In this document: piece after piece, positions 36,501 through 46,005 of the stretch
Layout: every line of letters begins with the position of its first letter
Numbering within the stretch: position 1 is the stretch's first letter
Source of the DNA: Flavobacterium araucananum
GTDB lineage: Bacteria; Bacteroidota; Bacteroidia; Flavobacteriales; Flavobacteriaceae
Assembly: GCF_002222055.1 (NCBI RefSeq)
Contig: NZ_MUGS01000007.1
Coordinates: 107,724 to 171,723, forward strand
Direction of reading: 5' to 3'
Length of the DNA: 64,000 nucleotides
The notes under the pieces: generated by a model
Databases searched by the model: none
The model's input: only the letters and a program-made list of their open reading frames with translations
What the model was told of the DNA's origin: nothing
Program-made: the position numbers and the translations under genes

Positions 36501-36658
36501 CTTGCACCCGGAACTCCCATACCATCTGTAGCCGATTTTACTGTTCCGCTAACAAATTTGGATTCCTGAGCAAAACCAGATTGTATCGTAAAAACGCTTA
36601 GCAACAGCGCTATACAAAACGGAAGCATTGTTGTTTTTATACAATATTTGCTTTTCAT
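33572..36658 (-). CDS. susC: SusC/RagA-family TonB-dependent oligosaccharide transporter
   Basis: The start at 36658 is chosen because it places a normal signal peptide (MKSKYCIKTTMLPFCIALLL) at the N-terminus, giving 1028 residues. A carboxypeptidase-regulatory-like domain (about 35-110) is followed by the TonB-box region EIVVIGYGTQKKK, the plug (ALQGQASGVNV, GAARAANGVILVTTKKG) and the 22-strand barrel ending YMMGLNVNF. It imports oligosaccharides across the outer membrane with SusD. Only 49 bp separate it from xylA and no promoter is evident there, so readthrough from xylBA is likely. Confidence 0.95.
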   Translation of the reverse strand: MKSKYCIKTTMLPFCIALLLSVFTIQSGFAQESKFVSGTVKSATDGMGVPGASIAVEGTKSATVTDFDGNYKLEAKTGDVLLISFIGYKTQKVTVGTQKTINISLKEETSELKEIVVIGYGTQKKKVNTAATSLVSGKDIQNVASLDVVNALQGQASGVNVTSSSGQPGAGMVVNIRGVGTAGNSTPLYVVDGVVVDNGIGYLDPSAIERIDVLKDASAGSIYGARAANGVILVTTKKGKEGKINVAFNTYTGFQQVAKKLDLLNTQEYTTIMNEARVNSGLTPLYSQAQIAAFPNHDWQKDLFNNGAMKQNHSLTISGGDKKSTISTGLSYYGQEGLIGGVTNQSDYNRVTFNVNSTSEVIENHLKIGENFSFANIKSSGVADQGIYSNGIRSFLNAAPIDAAYDANGGFAHSAISADISNPLGSLYYNNFNETKSNRYVGNIFAELKFLKNFTYRTSFGVDMTDGNYRSFRPVYSLSSNDNNTVSSVTQNATKSLGWIFENTIQYKATVAGAHNFDVLVGTSAKKNTSDYMEATGKNLTFDDFAHAYLSNATDQTSNTVKGNRADYAIQSYFGRLLYDYNNKYLFTATIRRDGSSNFADSNRYGNFPSVSAGWNVDKESFFPENKVVSNLKLRASWGQNGNDQIPAFSYMSTISSYNKNYHFGTTDETLQTGASPDQLSNRNLKWETSEQLDFGLDATLFTNFTLTFDYYDKKTKDWLVLASIPTYAGATAPYINGGDIQNKGIELALAYHTKIGKDWNFSVNGNISHNENKVIRVANSEGIIHGDTNLLFQGSDEINRVEVGQPIGYFYGLKTAGVFQNAAEVAAGVQPGAQPGDVRFVDLNGDGKIDANDKTKIGNPNPDFTYGLNFDLSYKAFDLSVYTYGVAGSQNVFAVHDPTRAYTNNTTDILNRWTTEGSSDRIPRVTYGADTNGNYTKFSDLYVQNADFYRIKSATVGCDLTKLTEKLKFFSKFRLYVAANNLFTFTKYQGMDPEIGFGNTNQTWAKGIDVGFYPQPRTYMMGLNVNF

Positions 36659-36707
36659 AATAATTAAGAATTGGTTAAATTTATAGTTAGTTACCTTATA
36701 ATTTAAT

Positions 36708-38027
36708 TTAGTATGCATTCGAAATAATTTGTTCGAATAATTCTTGTCTTCCACTTAATGGTTGTGGTTCTCCACTTGCACGGGCAATTTTGCTTAGATC
36801 TTCAAGAGATAATTCTCCGTTTTCGAACTTTGCTCCGTTACCACTGTCAAATGAACTGTAACGTTGTGTGCGTAATTTTTTGTAATCTGTATTTTGTAGT
36901 ATTTGATCTGCACAGATTAATCCTCTGGCAAAAACATCCATTCCTGAAATATGTGCGATAAATTTGTCTTCTAAATCGATTGAATTTCTTCTCACTTTTG
37001 CATCAAAGTTTACTCCTCCACCCTGAATTCCTCCACCTTCAAGGATTACCAACATGGCTTGTGTTACTTCTTGCAAATTGATAGGAAACTGGTCTGTATC
37101 CCAACCATTTTGGTAATCTCCACGATTGGCATCAATGCTTCCTAACATTCCGGCATCGACAGCAACTTGCAATTCGTGCTCAAAAGAATGTCCGGCAAGA
37201 GTTGCGTGGTTTACTTCAAGGTTTAATTTGAAATCGTTTTGAAGTCCGTATTTATTAATAAATCCTAATGAAGTCGCTGCATCATAATCATATTGATGTT
37301 TGGTAGGTTCCATAGGTTTTGGTTCGATCAGGAAGTTTCCTTTAAAACCTTCTTTACGGGCATAATCTTTACAAGTGTTCAGGAATCTGCCTAAATGGTC
37401 TAATTCTCTTTTCATGTCCGTATTCAACAAACTCATATATCCTTCACGTCCTCCCCAGAAAACATAATTCTCACCACCCAATGCAATTGTTGCATCGATT
37501 GCAATTTTTGCCTGAGCTCCTGCGTATGCCAAAACATCAAAGTTTGGGTTTGTTGCAGCACCATTCATGTAACGGGGATTACTGAATAAATTTGAGGTTC
37601 CCCACAACAATTTAATTCCTGATTCTTGTTGTTTTTGTTTCGCATATTCGACCATAGTCTGAATACGAGTTTCAAACTCAGCTAATGTTGGCGCATCATC
37701 GACCACATCAACATCATGAAAACAATAATATGGCAAACCTAATTTGGTCATGAATTCAAAAGCCGCATCCATTTTGTCTTTGGCTCTTAAAATTGCATTT
37801 TCATTTTTATTCCACGAAAAAGTTTCAGTCGAAGCTCCAAACGGATCTCCTCCGGTGTTGCATAGCGTGTGCCAGTATGCCATCGAAAAGCGCAAATGCT
37901 CTTTTAATGTTTTTCCCGCAACAACACGATTTTCATCGTACCATTTAAACGCTAACGGATTATCACTCTCTCTGCCTTCGAACTTAATTGTATCGATGTT
38001 TTTAAAATATTGATTAGTTGTGCTCAT
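36708..38027 (-). CDS. xylA: xylose isomerase
   Basis: The 439-residue protein is a typical long-form bacterial XylA. Metal-binding and catalytic motifs include FHDVDVVDD with the catalytic His, [41 protein letters not shown] and SIDANRGD. It converts D-xylose to D-xylulose in the cytoplasm. It begins 2 bp after xylB ends and leads into susC, an arrangement that couples xylose catabolism with uptake of xylose-containing glycans. Confidence 0.97.
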   Translation of the reverse strand: MSTTNQYFKNIDTIKFEGRESDNPLAFKWYDENRVVAGKTLKEHLRFSMAYWHTLCNTGGDPFGASTETFSWNKNENAILRAKDKMDAAFEFMTKLGLPYYCFHDVDVVDDAPTLAEFETRIQTMVEYAKQKQQESGIKLLWGTSNLFSNPRYMNGAATNPNFDVLAYAGAQAKIAIDATIALGGENYVFWGGREGYMSLLNTDMKRELDHLGRFLNTCKDYARKEGFKGNFLIEPKPMEPTKHQYDYDAATSLGFINKYGLQNDFKLNLEVNHATLAGHSFEHELQVAVDAGMLGSIDANRGDYQNGWDTDQFPINLQEVTQAMLVILEGGGIQGGGVNFDAKVRRNSIDLEDKFIAHISGMDVFARGLICADQILQNTDYKKLRTQRYSSFDSGNGAKFENGELSLEDLSKIARASGEPQPLSGRQELFEQIISNAY

Positions 38028-38029
38028 TA

Positions 38030-39523
38030 TTATAGTTCTATTTTAATTTGATTTTTCCATTCTTGATATAAATCCTGATATTGACCGGTCAGGATTTTAG
38101 TAGGTTCTATTCGATCTAAACACTGTAATCCACGGAATGCTTCGTCCAGTGAATTGTAAAATCCATAACCATAAGCAGCACCTCTTGCAGCACCATCGGC
38201 TCCGGATGTATTGTATAATTCTAAAGTTGTTTGTGTGGTGTTGGTAAAGATTTCTCTAAAAACCGGACTTAAAAACAGGTTCGAATTTCCGGCTCTGACA
38301 ACGGTTCCTGAAACCCCAACTTCTTTCATAACATCAAAACCGTAGTTCATGGCAAACACGATTCCCTCGCAGGCTGCACGTACCAAATGTGAGGATTGAT
38401 GAATATTGAAGTTTAAATTCTGAATGCCTGAAGTTGCATTTTTATTGTTAAAAATTCTTTCTACACCATTTCCGAAAGGATAAAAACGAAGTCCGTTGCT
38501 TCCTGCTTCTACTTTTGCAGCTTCGGCGTTTAGTTTTTCGTACGCAATTAATTGAGCTCTGTCAACCGACATGATTTTTCGCAACCATTGGTATAAAATC
38601 CCAGAACCATTAATGCACAGCATTACGCCATTTCGTTTTTCGACTTCCGTATTATTGACGTGTAAAAAAGTATTGATTCTGTTTTGTTTGTCGTAAGCAT
38701 CCTGATCGCTTACGGCATAAACTACTGCCGATGTTCCGGCTGTTGTAGCAATTTCTCCGGGTTTTAGAACATTCAATGACAAAGCATTGTTAGGTTGGTC
38801 TCCGGCTCTGTACGTGATTTTTACATCAGGATTTAATCCTAGTTCTTGTGCAATCCGGGAGTGAATAGTTGCCTGAATGCCAAAATTTGAAACAATTTCA
38901 GGAACAATATCTGCTGATAATCCCATTTGAGAAAGGATTTCGGTTGCAAGTTTTCCTTCCGAGAAATTCCATAAAGCCGCTTCAGACAATCCTGAAGTGC
39001 TTATTTGTGCTGTTTTTGATAATTTGGCTGCGATAAAATCTCCCGGAAGCATCATATATTTTGCTTTTGCAAAAACTTCCGGCTCATTGTCTTTTACCCA
39101 TTTTAGTTTTGAAGCGGTAAAATTTCCGGGACTTCCTAAAATTTGTTGCTGACAATTTGTGGCACCCATTTTATCATAAATTTCGTCTCCAATACTCGCA
39201 GCACGACTGTCGCACCAGATAATCGAAGAACGAACGGGATTTAAATTCTCATCTGTCAAAACCAAACCATGCATTTGATAGGCAATTCCGATTCCGACAA
39301 TTTTTTTTAAATCAATATCCCCTTTTGAACCTAATTGTTTGATTCCGTCTTGTACAAATTGCCACCAGGATTCCGGATCTTGTTCTGCCCAACCAAATTT
39401 TGGGGCTACAATTGGCATTTCAAAATCAGGAACGCTAACTGCGCCAATAGTCGAACCCTTTTCAGGATCGAAAACTGATAATTTTATCGAAGAGCTTCCT
39501 AAATCAATTCCTAAAAAAAACAT
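38030..39523 (-). CDS. xylB: xylulokinase
   Basis: The 497-residue FGGY-family kinase has the N-terminal phosphate loop [16 protein letters not shown] (4-19), the substrate region [11 protein letters not shown] with catalytic-site sequence downstream, [18 protein letters not shown] and the C-terminal [16 protein letters not shown]. It phosphorylates D-xylulose to enter the pentose phosphate pathway. It is the first gene of the long minus-strand unit and faces the two Nudix-type regulator genes across a 389-bp regulatory gap. Confidence 0.96.
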   Translation of the reverse strand: MFFLGIDLGSSSIKLSVFDPEKGSTIGAVSVPDFEMPIVAPKFGWAEQDPESWWQFVQDGIKQLGSKGDIDLKKIVGIGIAYQMHGLVLTDENLNPVRSSIIWCDSRAASIGDEIYDKMGATNCQQQILGSPGNFTASKLKWVKDNEPEVFAKAKYMMLPGDFIAAKLSKTAQISTSGLSEAALWNFSEGKLATEILSQMGLSADIVPEIVSNFGIQATIHSRIAQELGLNPDVKITYRAGDQPNNALSLNVLKPGEIATTAGTSAVVYAVSDQDAYDKQNRINTFLHVNNTEVEKRNGVMLCINGSGILYQWLRKIMSVDRAQLIAYEKLNAEAAKVEAGSNGLRFYPFGNGVERIFNNKNATSGIQNLNFNIHQSSHLVRAACEGIVFAMNYGFDVMKEVGVSGTVVRAGNSNLFLSPVFREIFTNTTQTTLELYNTSGADGAARGAAYGYGFYNSLDEAFRGLQCLDRIEPTKILTGQYQDLYQEWKNQIKIEL

Positions 39524-39569
39524 TTGGTGGTATTTTAAGTTAGTTATAGATTTGTCCTTTTTAAACTTA

Positions 39570-39606
39570 TAGTCAAATCGAACTTATCTTATGGTTATTT
39601 TGACTA
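39570..39606. promoter_or_regulatory. candidate operator TAGTCAAA-N21-TTTGACTA
   Basis: A perfect 8-bp inverted repeat lies 47 bp upstream of the xylB start. The half-site ATTTTGAC is shared with the larger inverted repeat at 39738-39841 and with GTCAAAAT at 39894-39901. Binding by the adjacent Nudix-type regulators is the natural inference. Confidence 0.5.
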
Positions 39607-39737
39607 CAAGTGTAAAACATTTTTTCTATATTAACAAAATATTAGGGTTAATTTTTTTCATTTCTGATTATTATAACTTGATTTTTATGAATACAATAAA
39701 TTATAGGTTTAAAAGGAAGAAAAAAATATAAAAAAAA

Positions 39738-39841
39738 TAACGAATTAGCATTTTGACAATCAGCCATTTAAGAATAAATAGTTTAAAATGGCATTTTTAT
39801 GATAATTACAAACAACTGATTGTCAGAAAATTATTTCGTTA
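39738..39841. promoter_or_regulatory. candidate operator pair: two inverted 26-bp sites
   Basis: Arms 39738-39763 and 39816-39841 match as inverted copies at 21 of 26 positions, with fully kept blocks TAACGAA and TGACAATCAG. Between them GCCATTT (39763-39769) pairs with AAATGGC (39786-39792). It lies 72 bp before the first regulator gene. No exact consensus promoter is visible in the gap on either strand. Confidence 0.6.
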
Positions 39842-39912
39842 AAAAAAATATAAAGCTTTAATGAAGGCAAGTATTCATTTATTTATTTAATTTGTCAAAA
39901 TTTAGATAGTCT

Positions 39913-40629
39913 ATGGTTAAGAATGTATCCGACGATTCTGCTCTAAAAGGCGAGCAAACCGCAATGAACGCGATCACGATTGACTGTGTGATATTTGGGT
40001 TTGATAAAGGAAGTTTAGAAGTACTTTTGGTTCAACATGGAGAAGGGATTAGTAAAGGAAAATGGGGACTTCCGGGAGGCTGGATCTATAAAAAAGAAAG
40101 TACTGACGATGCCGCACATCGATTATTGAACGAACTTACGGGTCTTGACAACATCTACTTAGAGCAATTGAAAGCCTTTGGAGATCCGGACCGTTTCCCG
40201 CTTCGACGTGTTATTACGATTGGTTATTATGCTTTGGTAAAAAGAGAAGATTATAATATTAAGGCCGGTTTTACTGCTGCTGATGCAAAATGGTATAAGA
40301 TCAATAACATTCCGGATTTGATTTATGACCATAACGAAATTTTAGCCTATAGTCTAAAACACCTTCAAAACAGGGTTCGTCAGGCCCCGATTGGGTTTAA
40401 TTTGTTACCGGAAAAATTTACTTTATTGCAATTAATGCATTTATATGAGGAGGTTTTAGGGGTTGAAATGGATAAATCTAATTTTCGCAGAAAAATTCTA
40501 CACATGAAATTATTAGTTGCTTTAGATGAAAAACAACAAGACGTTTCGCACAGAGCCGCAAAATTGTATCAATTTGATCCTGCGATTTATAAGAAACTTA
40601 CAGAAAAAGGATTTAATTTTGAATTTTAA
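39913..40629 (+). CDS. Nudix-type sugar-responsive transcriptional regulator, copy 1 (XylR candidate)
   Basis: The 238-residue protein has a Nudix fold (about 20-150) plus a winged helix (about 160-238, NFRRKILHMKLL, HRAAKLYQFD). The Nudix box (56-78) has lost catalytic acids: the RExxEE core reads RLLNEL. It should therefore bind but not cleave a ligand, as described for Bacteroidota AraR-type members of the NrtR family. Divergent placement from xylBA and the hemicellulose locus suggests xylose or xylulose-derived control. Its stop overlaps the start of the next gene in TAATG, so the two are translationally coupled. Confidence 0.87.
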   Translation: MVKNVSDDSALKGEQTAMNAITIDCVIFGFDKGSLEVLLVQHGEGISKGKWGLPGGWIYKKESTDDAAHRLLNELTGLDNIYLEQLKAFGDPDRFPLRRVITIGYYALVKREDYNIKAGFTAADAKWYKINNIPDLIYDHNEILAYSLKHLQNRVRQAPIGFNLLPEKFTLLQLMHLYEEVLGVEMDKSNFRRKILHMKLLVALDEKQQDVSHRAAKLYQFDPAIYKKLTEKGFNFEF

Positions 40630-41363
40630 TGACATTTTTATCTTCTAAAAACATTCCGGAAACTAATACTGTTTTAAATGCAAAGGCACAATTGGTTATA
40701 GACGGCATTTCGATTGACTGCGTTATTTTTTCTTTTGACAAAAAAAATCTTGAAGTTCTCCTGGTGCAACACGCCGAAGGAGCAAGTATAGGAAAATGGG
40801 GGCTCCTGGGTGGAAACTTATATCTGGAAGAAAGTGTTGATAATGCTGCACTTCGAATTTTATATGAGCTTACCGGTCTTGACAACATTTATCTGGAACA
40901 GCTAAAAGCTTTTACGGATCCTGATCGTGTAAAAAGTACCAGAGTAATCACAGTTGGCTATTATACTTTGCTAAATCGCGAAGACTATAATATTAAAGCC
41001 AGCGTTTCTGTAATTGAAGCAAAATGGCATAAGATTCAGGATATTCCAAATTTAATTTTTGACCATAACGAAATCCTCGAATTTAGCCTGATGCAATTGC
41101 GCAATCGCGTGCGTCAGGCACCAATAGGTTTTAATCTTTTGCCGGATAAATTCACCTTATTACAACTCATGCATTTGTATGAAGAAATATTAGGGATCGA
41201 ATTAGACAAATCAAATTTTCGAAGAAAGATTTTGCACATGAAATTATTAGTACCTCTTGATGAGAAACAGCAAGAGGTGTCGCATCGTGCCGCCAAATTA
41301 TACAAATTTGATGCTGATATTTACAAAAAACTTACAGAAAAAGGATTTAATTTTGAATTTTAA
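40629..41363 (+). CDS. Nudix-type sugar-responsive transcriptional regulator, copy 2
   Basis: The 244-residue tandem paralogue of the preceding gene overlaps it by one base. The C-terminal winged helix is nearly identical (QAPIGFNLLP, SNFRRKILHMKLLV, KLTEKGFNFEF), while the N-terminal 30 residues and the ligand side differ more. The Nudix box (62-84) is also degenerate (RILYEL), and the LPGG turn is LLGG. Shared DNA-binding with divergent sensing parts suggests two signals read at one operator, or a heterodimer. This is inference from the alignment by eye. Confidence 0.86.
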   Translation: MTFLSSKNIPETNTVLNAKAQLVIDGISIDCVIFSFDKKNLEVLLVQHAEGASIGKWGLLGGNLYLEESVDNAALRILYELTGLDNIYLEQLKAFTDPDRVKSTRVITVGYYTLLNREDYNIKASVSVIEAKWHKIQDIPNLIFDHNEILEFSLMQLRNRVRQAPIGFNLLPDKFTLLQLMHLYEEILGIELDKSNFRRKILHMKLLVPLDEKQQEVSHRAAKLYKFDADIYKKLTEKGFNFEF

Positions 41364-41526
41364 GCATTGTTTTAAATCTTAGAATTCAACTATCGAACAA
41401 CTACATTCCAGAATCCAAAACTTTGCGCTATCTTTGCGCCTTAATAACAAGCTCTAAAGCAATTGCTATAGCGCAAATTTATATCCTGAAATACTTAAAA
41501 CTCGCTACGAGAATTGATCTATTAAA

Positions 41527-43323
41527 ATGAAGAAGATACGTAACTTTTGCATTATTGCACACATTGACCACGGTAAAAGTACACTGGCAGACCGCTTATT
41601 GGGCGCTACACAAACCGTTACAGCTCGTGAAGAAAAAGCTCAATTGCTTGACAACATGGATCTGGAACGCGAGCGTGGAATTACCATTAAGAGTCACGCC
41701 ATTCAGATGGAATATACTTATAAAGGAGAAGAATATATTTTAAATTTAATTGATACTCCCGGTCACGTTGACTTTTCATACGAAGTTTCCCGATCTATTG
41801 CTGCCTGCGAGGGTGCGCTTTTGATTGTTGATGCTGCTCAAAGTATTCAGGCACAAACGATTTCAAACTTATATCTGGCTTTAGAGAATGACCTGGAAAT
41901 TATTCCGGTTTTGAACAAAGTAGATTTACCAAGTGCTAATCCTGAAGAAGTTAGCGATGATATTATCGATTTATTAGGATGTAAACTGGAAGATATTATT
42001 CATGCCTCAGGAAAAACAGGTTTTGGTGTCGAAAATATTTTGGCTGCCATTATCGAAAAAATCCCACCTCCGTCAGGAAACGTAGATGAGCCATTACAGG
42101 CTTTGATCTTTGATTCGCATTACAATCCGTTTCGTGGAATCGAGGTAATTTTTCGTGTGAAAAACGGACAAATTAAAAAAGGGCAAAAAATTAAATTCAT
42201 GGCCACCGGAAATGAATATTTTGCTGACGAAATTGGAACTTTAAAATTAAATCAGGTTCCTAAAAATGTAATTTCTGCAGGTGATGTTGGTTATTTAATT
42301 TCAGGAATTAAAGAAGCCAAAGATGTAAAAGTTGGAGATACGCTAACAGATGCCAAAACGCCTACCACTAATATGATTACTGGTTTTGAGGATGTAAAAC
42401 CTATGGTATTTGCCGGAATTTATCCTGTCGATACAGAGGATTATGAAGATTTGCGTTCTTCGATGGAAAAACTGCAACTAAATGATGCTTCGTTAGTTTT
42501 TACTCCTGAAAGTTCTGCTGCTTTAGGATTTGGTTTCCGTTGCGGATTCTTAGGAATGCTTCACATGGAAATCATCCAGGAACGTTTAGAGCGTGAGTTC
42601 GACATGACAGTAATTACTACTGTACCTAACGTTTCGTATTTGGCTTATACCAAAAAAGAACCCGACGTTCCTTTCGTTGTAAACAATCCTTCTGACTTAC
42701 CTGAACCTTCTCGTTTAGACAGAGTCGAAGAACCTTATATTAAAGCAACAATCATTACAAAATCTGACTTTGTTGGAAACGTAATGAGTTTGTGTATCGA
42801 AAAACGTGGTGTGATTACCAACCAAACCTATTTGACTACAGAACGTGTTGAACTGAATTTTGATATGCCATTGGCAGAAATTGTATTCGATTTTTATGAT
42901 CGTCTAAAAACAGTTTCTAAAGGTTATGCTTCATTTGACTACTCTCCGATTGGAATGAGGACTTCAAAATTAGTAAAACTGGATGTTCTTTTGAATGCCC
43001 AAACAGTTGATGCCCTTTCGGCTTTGATTCACGAAGACAATGCATACAATATTGGTAAAAAAATGACCGAGAAATTACGTGAATTAATCCCAAGACAACA
43101 ATTTGACATTCCGATCCAGGCTGCAATTGGGGCTAAGATTATTGCTCGTGAAACGATTAAAGCACTTCGTAAAGACGTTACCGCAAAATGTTATGGTGGA
43201 GATATCTCCCGTAAACGTAAATTGCTGGAAAAACAGAAAAAAGGTAAAAAACGTATGCGTCAGGTAGGAAACGTAGAGATTCCGCAAGAAGCATTTATGG
43301 CGGTTTTAAAATTGAATGATTAG
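41527..43323 (+). CDS. lepA: elongation factor 4 (LepA) GTPase
   Basis: The 598-residue protein has normal LepA length. It has the GTPase motifs AHIDHGKST (G1), RGITIKSH (G2), DTPGHVDF (G3) and NKVDLP (G4), then domains II, III and V. The LepA-specific C-terminus [24 protein letters not shown] is present. It acts on ribosomes in translation and biogenesis. It is monocistronic, preceded by a TATCTTTG -7 box at 41429-41436 and followed by a clear terminator. Confidence 0.97.
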   Translation: MKKIRNFCIIAHIDHGKSTLADRLLGATQTVTAREEKAQLLDNMDLERERGITIKSHAIQMEYTYKGEEYILNLIDTPGHVDFSYEVSRSIAACEGALLIVDAAQSIQAQTISNLYLALENDLEIIPVLNKVDLPSANPEEVSDDIIDLLGCKLEDIIHASGKTGFGVENILAAIIEKIPPPSGNVDEPLQALIFDSHYNPFRGIEVIFRVKNGQIKKGQKIKFMATGNEYFADEIGTLKLNQVPKNVISAGDVGYLISGIKEAKDVKVGDTLTDAKTPTTNMITGFEDVKPMVFAGIYPVDTEDYEDLRSSMEKLQLNDASLVFTPESSAALGFGFRCGFLGMLHMEIIQERLEREFDMTVITTVPNVSYLAYTKKEPDVPFVVNNPSDLPEPSRLDRVEEPYIKATIITKSDFVGNVMSLCIEKRGVITNQTYLTTERVELNFDMPLAEIVFDFYDRLKTVSKGYASFDYSPIGMRTSKLVKLDVLLNAQTVDALSALIHEDNAYNIGKKMTEKLRELIPRQQFDIPIQAAIGAKIIARETIKALRKDVTAKCYGGDISRKRKLLEKQKKGKKRMRQVGNVEIPQEAFMAVLKLND

Positions 43324-43357
43324 ACTTTCTTAGAATAAAGAGAATAGATATAGATTG

Positions 43358-43387
43358 AACCCGATAACTTATGGTATCGGGTTTTAT
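43358..43387 (+). terminator. lepA terminator
   Basis: AACCCGATA pairs with TATCGGGTT across an eight-base loop, followed by TTATTTTG. The same stem sequence is reused after the next gene (44164-44196). Confidence 0.8.
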
Positions 43388-43513
43388 TTTGTGTTAAAAT
43401 AATTTATATTAAATAAAAACTTACAAAAATATAATATTTTGTAAGTTTTTTGATTTATTTTTACATCGTGAAAAACACACAAACATACATTAACTATTTA
43501 AACTTTATTTATT

Positions 43514-44140
43514 ATGAAATCAAAAATCGCTGCTATTATAGCATTATTTACTTTTTCGTTTGCCAACGCACAACAAAAAGAAGTTGAACAAGAATTACAT
43601 TCAGCAAAAGGTATCACTTTTCAAAAAGGAGATATGTTTGTTGAGGGAGGTATATCCGTAACTACCGTAAAAGATGATTCTAACTCATTTGGGATCAATC
43701 CTAAATTTGGATATCTACTATCTGATAAACTGGCTATAGGATTAGACGCTAATATATCCGGATCTACAGCATTCAAAGGAACTCTCTTAGAAACAAAGAA
43801 CAATGCATTTGGTATTGGTGCATTTGCGAGATACTATTTCTTAGAACTCGATGCCAAACGCCTTAAAGTATTTGGAGAAGCAGGTTTAGGATACAATCAT
43901 ACTAAAACGGAAATATCACATGTAGAGAATACTTCAAACGGAATTAAAGCAAATGTTACTGTCGGATTAAACTATTTCTTTACCAAGAAATGGGCTGCTA
44001 CATTTGCTCTTGCTGATATTTTAACATACAACAATTCAAAACCTGAAAATGGTTCCTCTTCTGATACTTTTGAACTAAATATCAATTTGTTTAATAATAT
44101 TTTTGCGCAACCTAAATTTGGTTTATTATACAAATTCTAA
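43514..44140 (+). CDS. outer-membrane beta-barrel protein
   Basis: The 208-residue protein has a signal peptide (1-19, ending FANAQ). The mature part alternates short amphipathic strands (FVEGGISVTTV, FGINPKFGYLLSDKLAIGLDANIS, RLKVFGEAGLGYNHT) and ends in KFGLLYKF, with a terminal Phe as in porin-type barrels. It fits an eight-stranded OmpW/OprF-like barrel. The ligand is unknown. It has its own terminator and no operon partners. Confidence 0.8.
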   Translation: MKSKIAAIIALFTFSFANAQQKEVEQELHSAKGITFQKGDMFVEGGISVTTVKDDSNSFGINPKFGYLLSDKLAIGLDANISGSTAFKGTLLETKNNAFGIGAFARYYFLELDAKRLKVFGEAGLGYNHTKTEISHVENTSNGIKANVTVGLNYFFTKKWAATFALADILTYNNSKPENGSSSDTFELNINLFNNIFAQPKFGLLYKF

Positions 44141-44163
44141 AAATTGCTTAAAATAGAATAGAG

Positions 44164-44196
44164 AAAAACCCGATAACTTTCGCTATCGGGTTTTTT
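44164..44196 (+). terminator. terminator after the beta-barrel gene
   Basis: AAAAACCCGATA pairs perfectly with TATCGGGTTTTT around ACTTTCGC. The stem matches the lepA terminator, so the two probably share an origin. Confidence 0.85.
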
Positions 44197-44278
44197 GTTT
44201 TTCTTAAATAAATAATATAATAAACGTTTGCTTCGGGGATATTCTTTCGCCCTTACTGGGCTTATTTCATGGTGCTCC

Positions 44279-44946
44279 GCACCATGCTATTGCCAATGCT
44301 CTTTCAGAGCGTATCTCTACTGTGTAATGCGCCTTACAGATACAGATTTTGATAATTTTTTCACCCTGAATCTGTCCTAATTTGGGATAGCTTTATTGGT
44401 TCTTTAAACTCTGAACCTTTGTATATTTGATCCTTTGAGCCTCAGCACCATGCTATTGCCAATGCTCTTTCAGAGCGTATCTATACTGTGTAATGCGCCT
44501 TACAGATACAGATTTTGATGATTTTTTTTACCGTGAATCTATCCTAATTTGAGACAGATTTATTCGTTCTTTAAACTCTGAACCTTTGTATCTTTGAACC
44601 TTTGAGCCTCAGCACCATGCTATAGCCAATGCTCTTTCAGAGCGTATCTCTACTGTGTAATGCGCCTTACATATACAGATTTTGATGATTTTTTTTACCG
44701 TGAATCTGTCCTAATTTGGGATAGCTTTATTGGTTCTTTAAACTCTGAACCTTTGTATCTTTGATCCTTTGAGCCTCAGCACCATCCTATTGCAAATGCT
44801 CTTTCAGAGCGTAACTCTACTGTGTAATACGCCTTACAGATACAGATTTCGATATTTTTTTACTTTGAATCTGTCCTAATTTGGGACAGCTTTATTGGTT
44901 CTTTAAACTCTGAACCTTTGTATCTTTGATCCTTTGATCCTTAGAA
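44279..44946. repeat. four tandem copies of a 166-167-bp noncoding unit
   Basis: Units begin at GCACCATGC / GCACCATCC at 44279, 44445, 44612 and 44779. Each has the hairpin GCTCTTTCAGAGC, TGTAATGCGCCTTACA, a Thr/Phe-free AT stretch and AACTCTGAACCTTTGTAT(A/C)TTTGA near its end. The first unit is preceded by the hairpin CATGGTGCTCCGCACCATG. Copies differ at scattered positions. Together with 44197-44278 it fills the 846-bp gap before the WYL regulator gene. No coding frame spans units. Confidence 0.92.
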
Positions 44947-44986
44947 CCCCAGCAACTCAGAACCTCTGTACTTATTAAAGAAAAAA

Positions 44987-45943
44987 ATGGACGAAACCCC
45001 AAAACGATTTGACCGTATTGTCGCTATTCTTATCCAATTGCAATCTAAAAAAATTGTAAAAGCACAGGAATTAGCCAATCGTTTTGAAGTTAGTTTAAGA
45101 ACTATTTATCGTGATATCCGAACTCTTGAAGCTTCGGGTGTTCCTATTTATAGCGAAGCCGGAGTGGGTTATGCTTTAATGGACGGTTATAGATTGCCTC
45201 CTGTTATGTTTACGCGCGAAGAGGTAAGCAGTTTTATTGCTGCCGAAAAACTAATGCAAAAATTTACTGATCCTACTTTAGGAACTCATTATACATCTGC
45301 GATGTATAAATTAAAGTCGGTTTTAAGAAGTAGTGATAAAGACTGGCTTTCAAACATCGAATCAAGAGTTATAATGCAAACGGCAGAACCGTTGTTTCAT
45401 GATAAAATACCCAATACACTGGCTGTGTTATTTGATAGTATTGCCGAGAAAAAACAAATCGTTTTATCTTACAAAACACTCGAAGCTCCTGAAGCAAGCA
45501 GCAGAAACATTGAACCTGTTGGTGTTTTTCATGACAATAACAGTTGGTATTTTTTGGGTTATTGCCATTTGCGACAAGATTACAGACAATTTAGAACAGA
45601 CAGAATTCAGGCTATTCAAAAAACAGAATGCAATTTTACTATCGAACACGATTCACTCGAAACGTATTTAAAAAAAAATGAAACAATCCCAACAACAAAA
45701 GTCCGGATTTTAGTTTCTAAAAAAATCATCAATTATCTTCGATACGAACAAAAATATCACGGTTATGTTTCTGAAAAAGAAGTTGAAGACCAAATCGAAA
45801 TGACGTTTATGTCACGGGATATCCAGGAAAGTTTTCCGCGTTGGTTTCTAATGTTTGGCGATTATGCTACGATTGTAGAACCCGAAAAACTCAAAAACAG
45901 AACGCTGGAATTACTTGAAACTTATATCAAAAGACTATCATAA
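44987..45943 (+). CDS. YafY-type HTH-WYL transcriptional regulator
   Basis: The 318-residue protein has an N-terminal winged helix of the HTH_11 type (1-65: ANRFEVSLRTIYRDIRTLE, GVPIYSEAGVGYALMDGY), a WYL domain (about 140-230) with WYFLGYCHLRQDYRQFRTDRI, and a C-terminal WCX extension. WYL domains sense nucleic acids or small ligands. The convergent neighbour encodes a DinB-type protein and does not share a transcript. The four-copy repeat directly upstream places several promoter-like TATCTTTG boxes before the gene. Confidence 0.9.
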   Translation: MDETPKRFDRIVAILIQLQSKKIVKAQELANRFEVSLRTIYRDIRTLEASGVPIYSEAGVGYALMDGYRLPPVMFTREEVSSFIAAEKLMQKFTDPTLGTHYTSAMYKLKSVLRSSDKDWLSNIESRVIMQTAEPLFHDKIPNTLAVLFDSIAEKKQIVLSYKTLEAPEASSRNIEPVGVFHDNNSWYFLGYCHLRQDYRQFRTDRIQAIQKTECNFTIEHDSLETYLKKNETIPTTKVRILVSKKIINYLRYEQKYHGYVSEKEVEDQIEMTFMSRDIQESFPRWFLMFGDYATIVEPEKLKNRTLELLETYIKRLS

Positions 45944-45990
45944 AAAAACTCCTAAGCTGAAATTTAATTTCATCATCAGGAGTTTTTTTT
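45943..45990. terminator. bidirectional terminator between WYL and DinB genes
   Basis: AAAAACTCCT pairs with AGGAGTTTTTTTT around a loop of about 24 bases. It serves both converging genes. Confidence 0.8.
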
Positions 45991-46005
45991 AGCATTTACA
46001 GCAAT

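Noticed and set aside
12900..39523. sialic acid or starch utilisation locus, from the esterase and GH97
   Set aside because: No sialidase, sialic-acid lyase or amylase is present; GH31, GH5 and xylAB point to hemicellulose.
44279..44946. CRISPR-like array before the WYL gene
   Set aside because: Units of 167 bp are directly adjacent with no unique spacers, so it is a plain tandem repeat.
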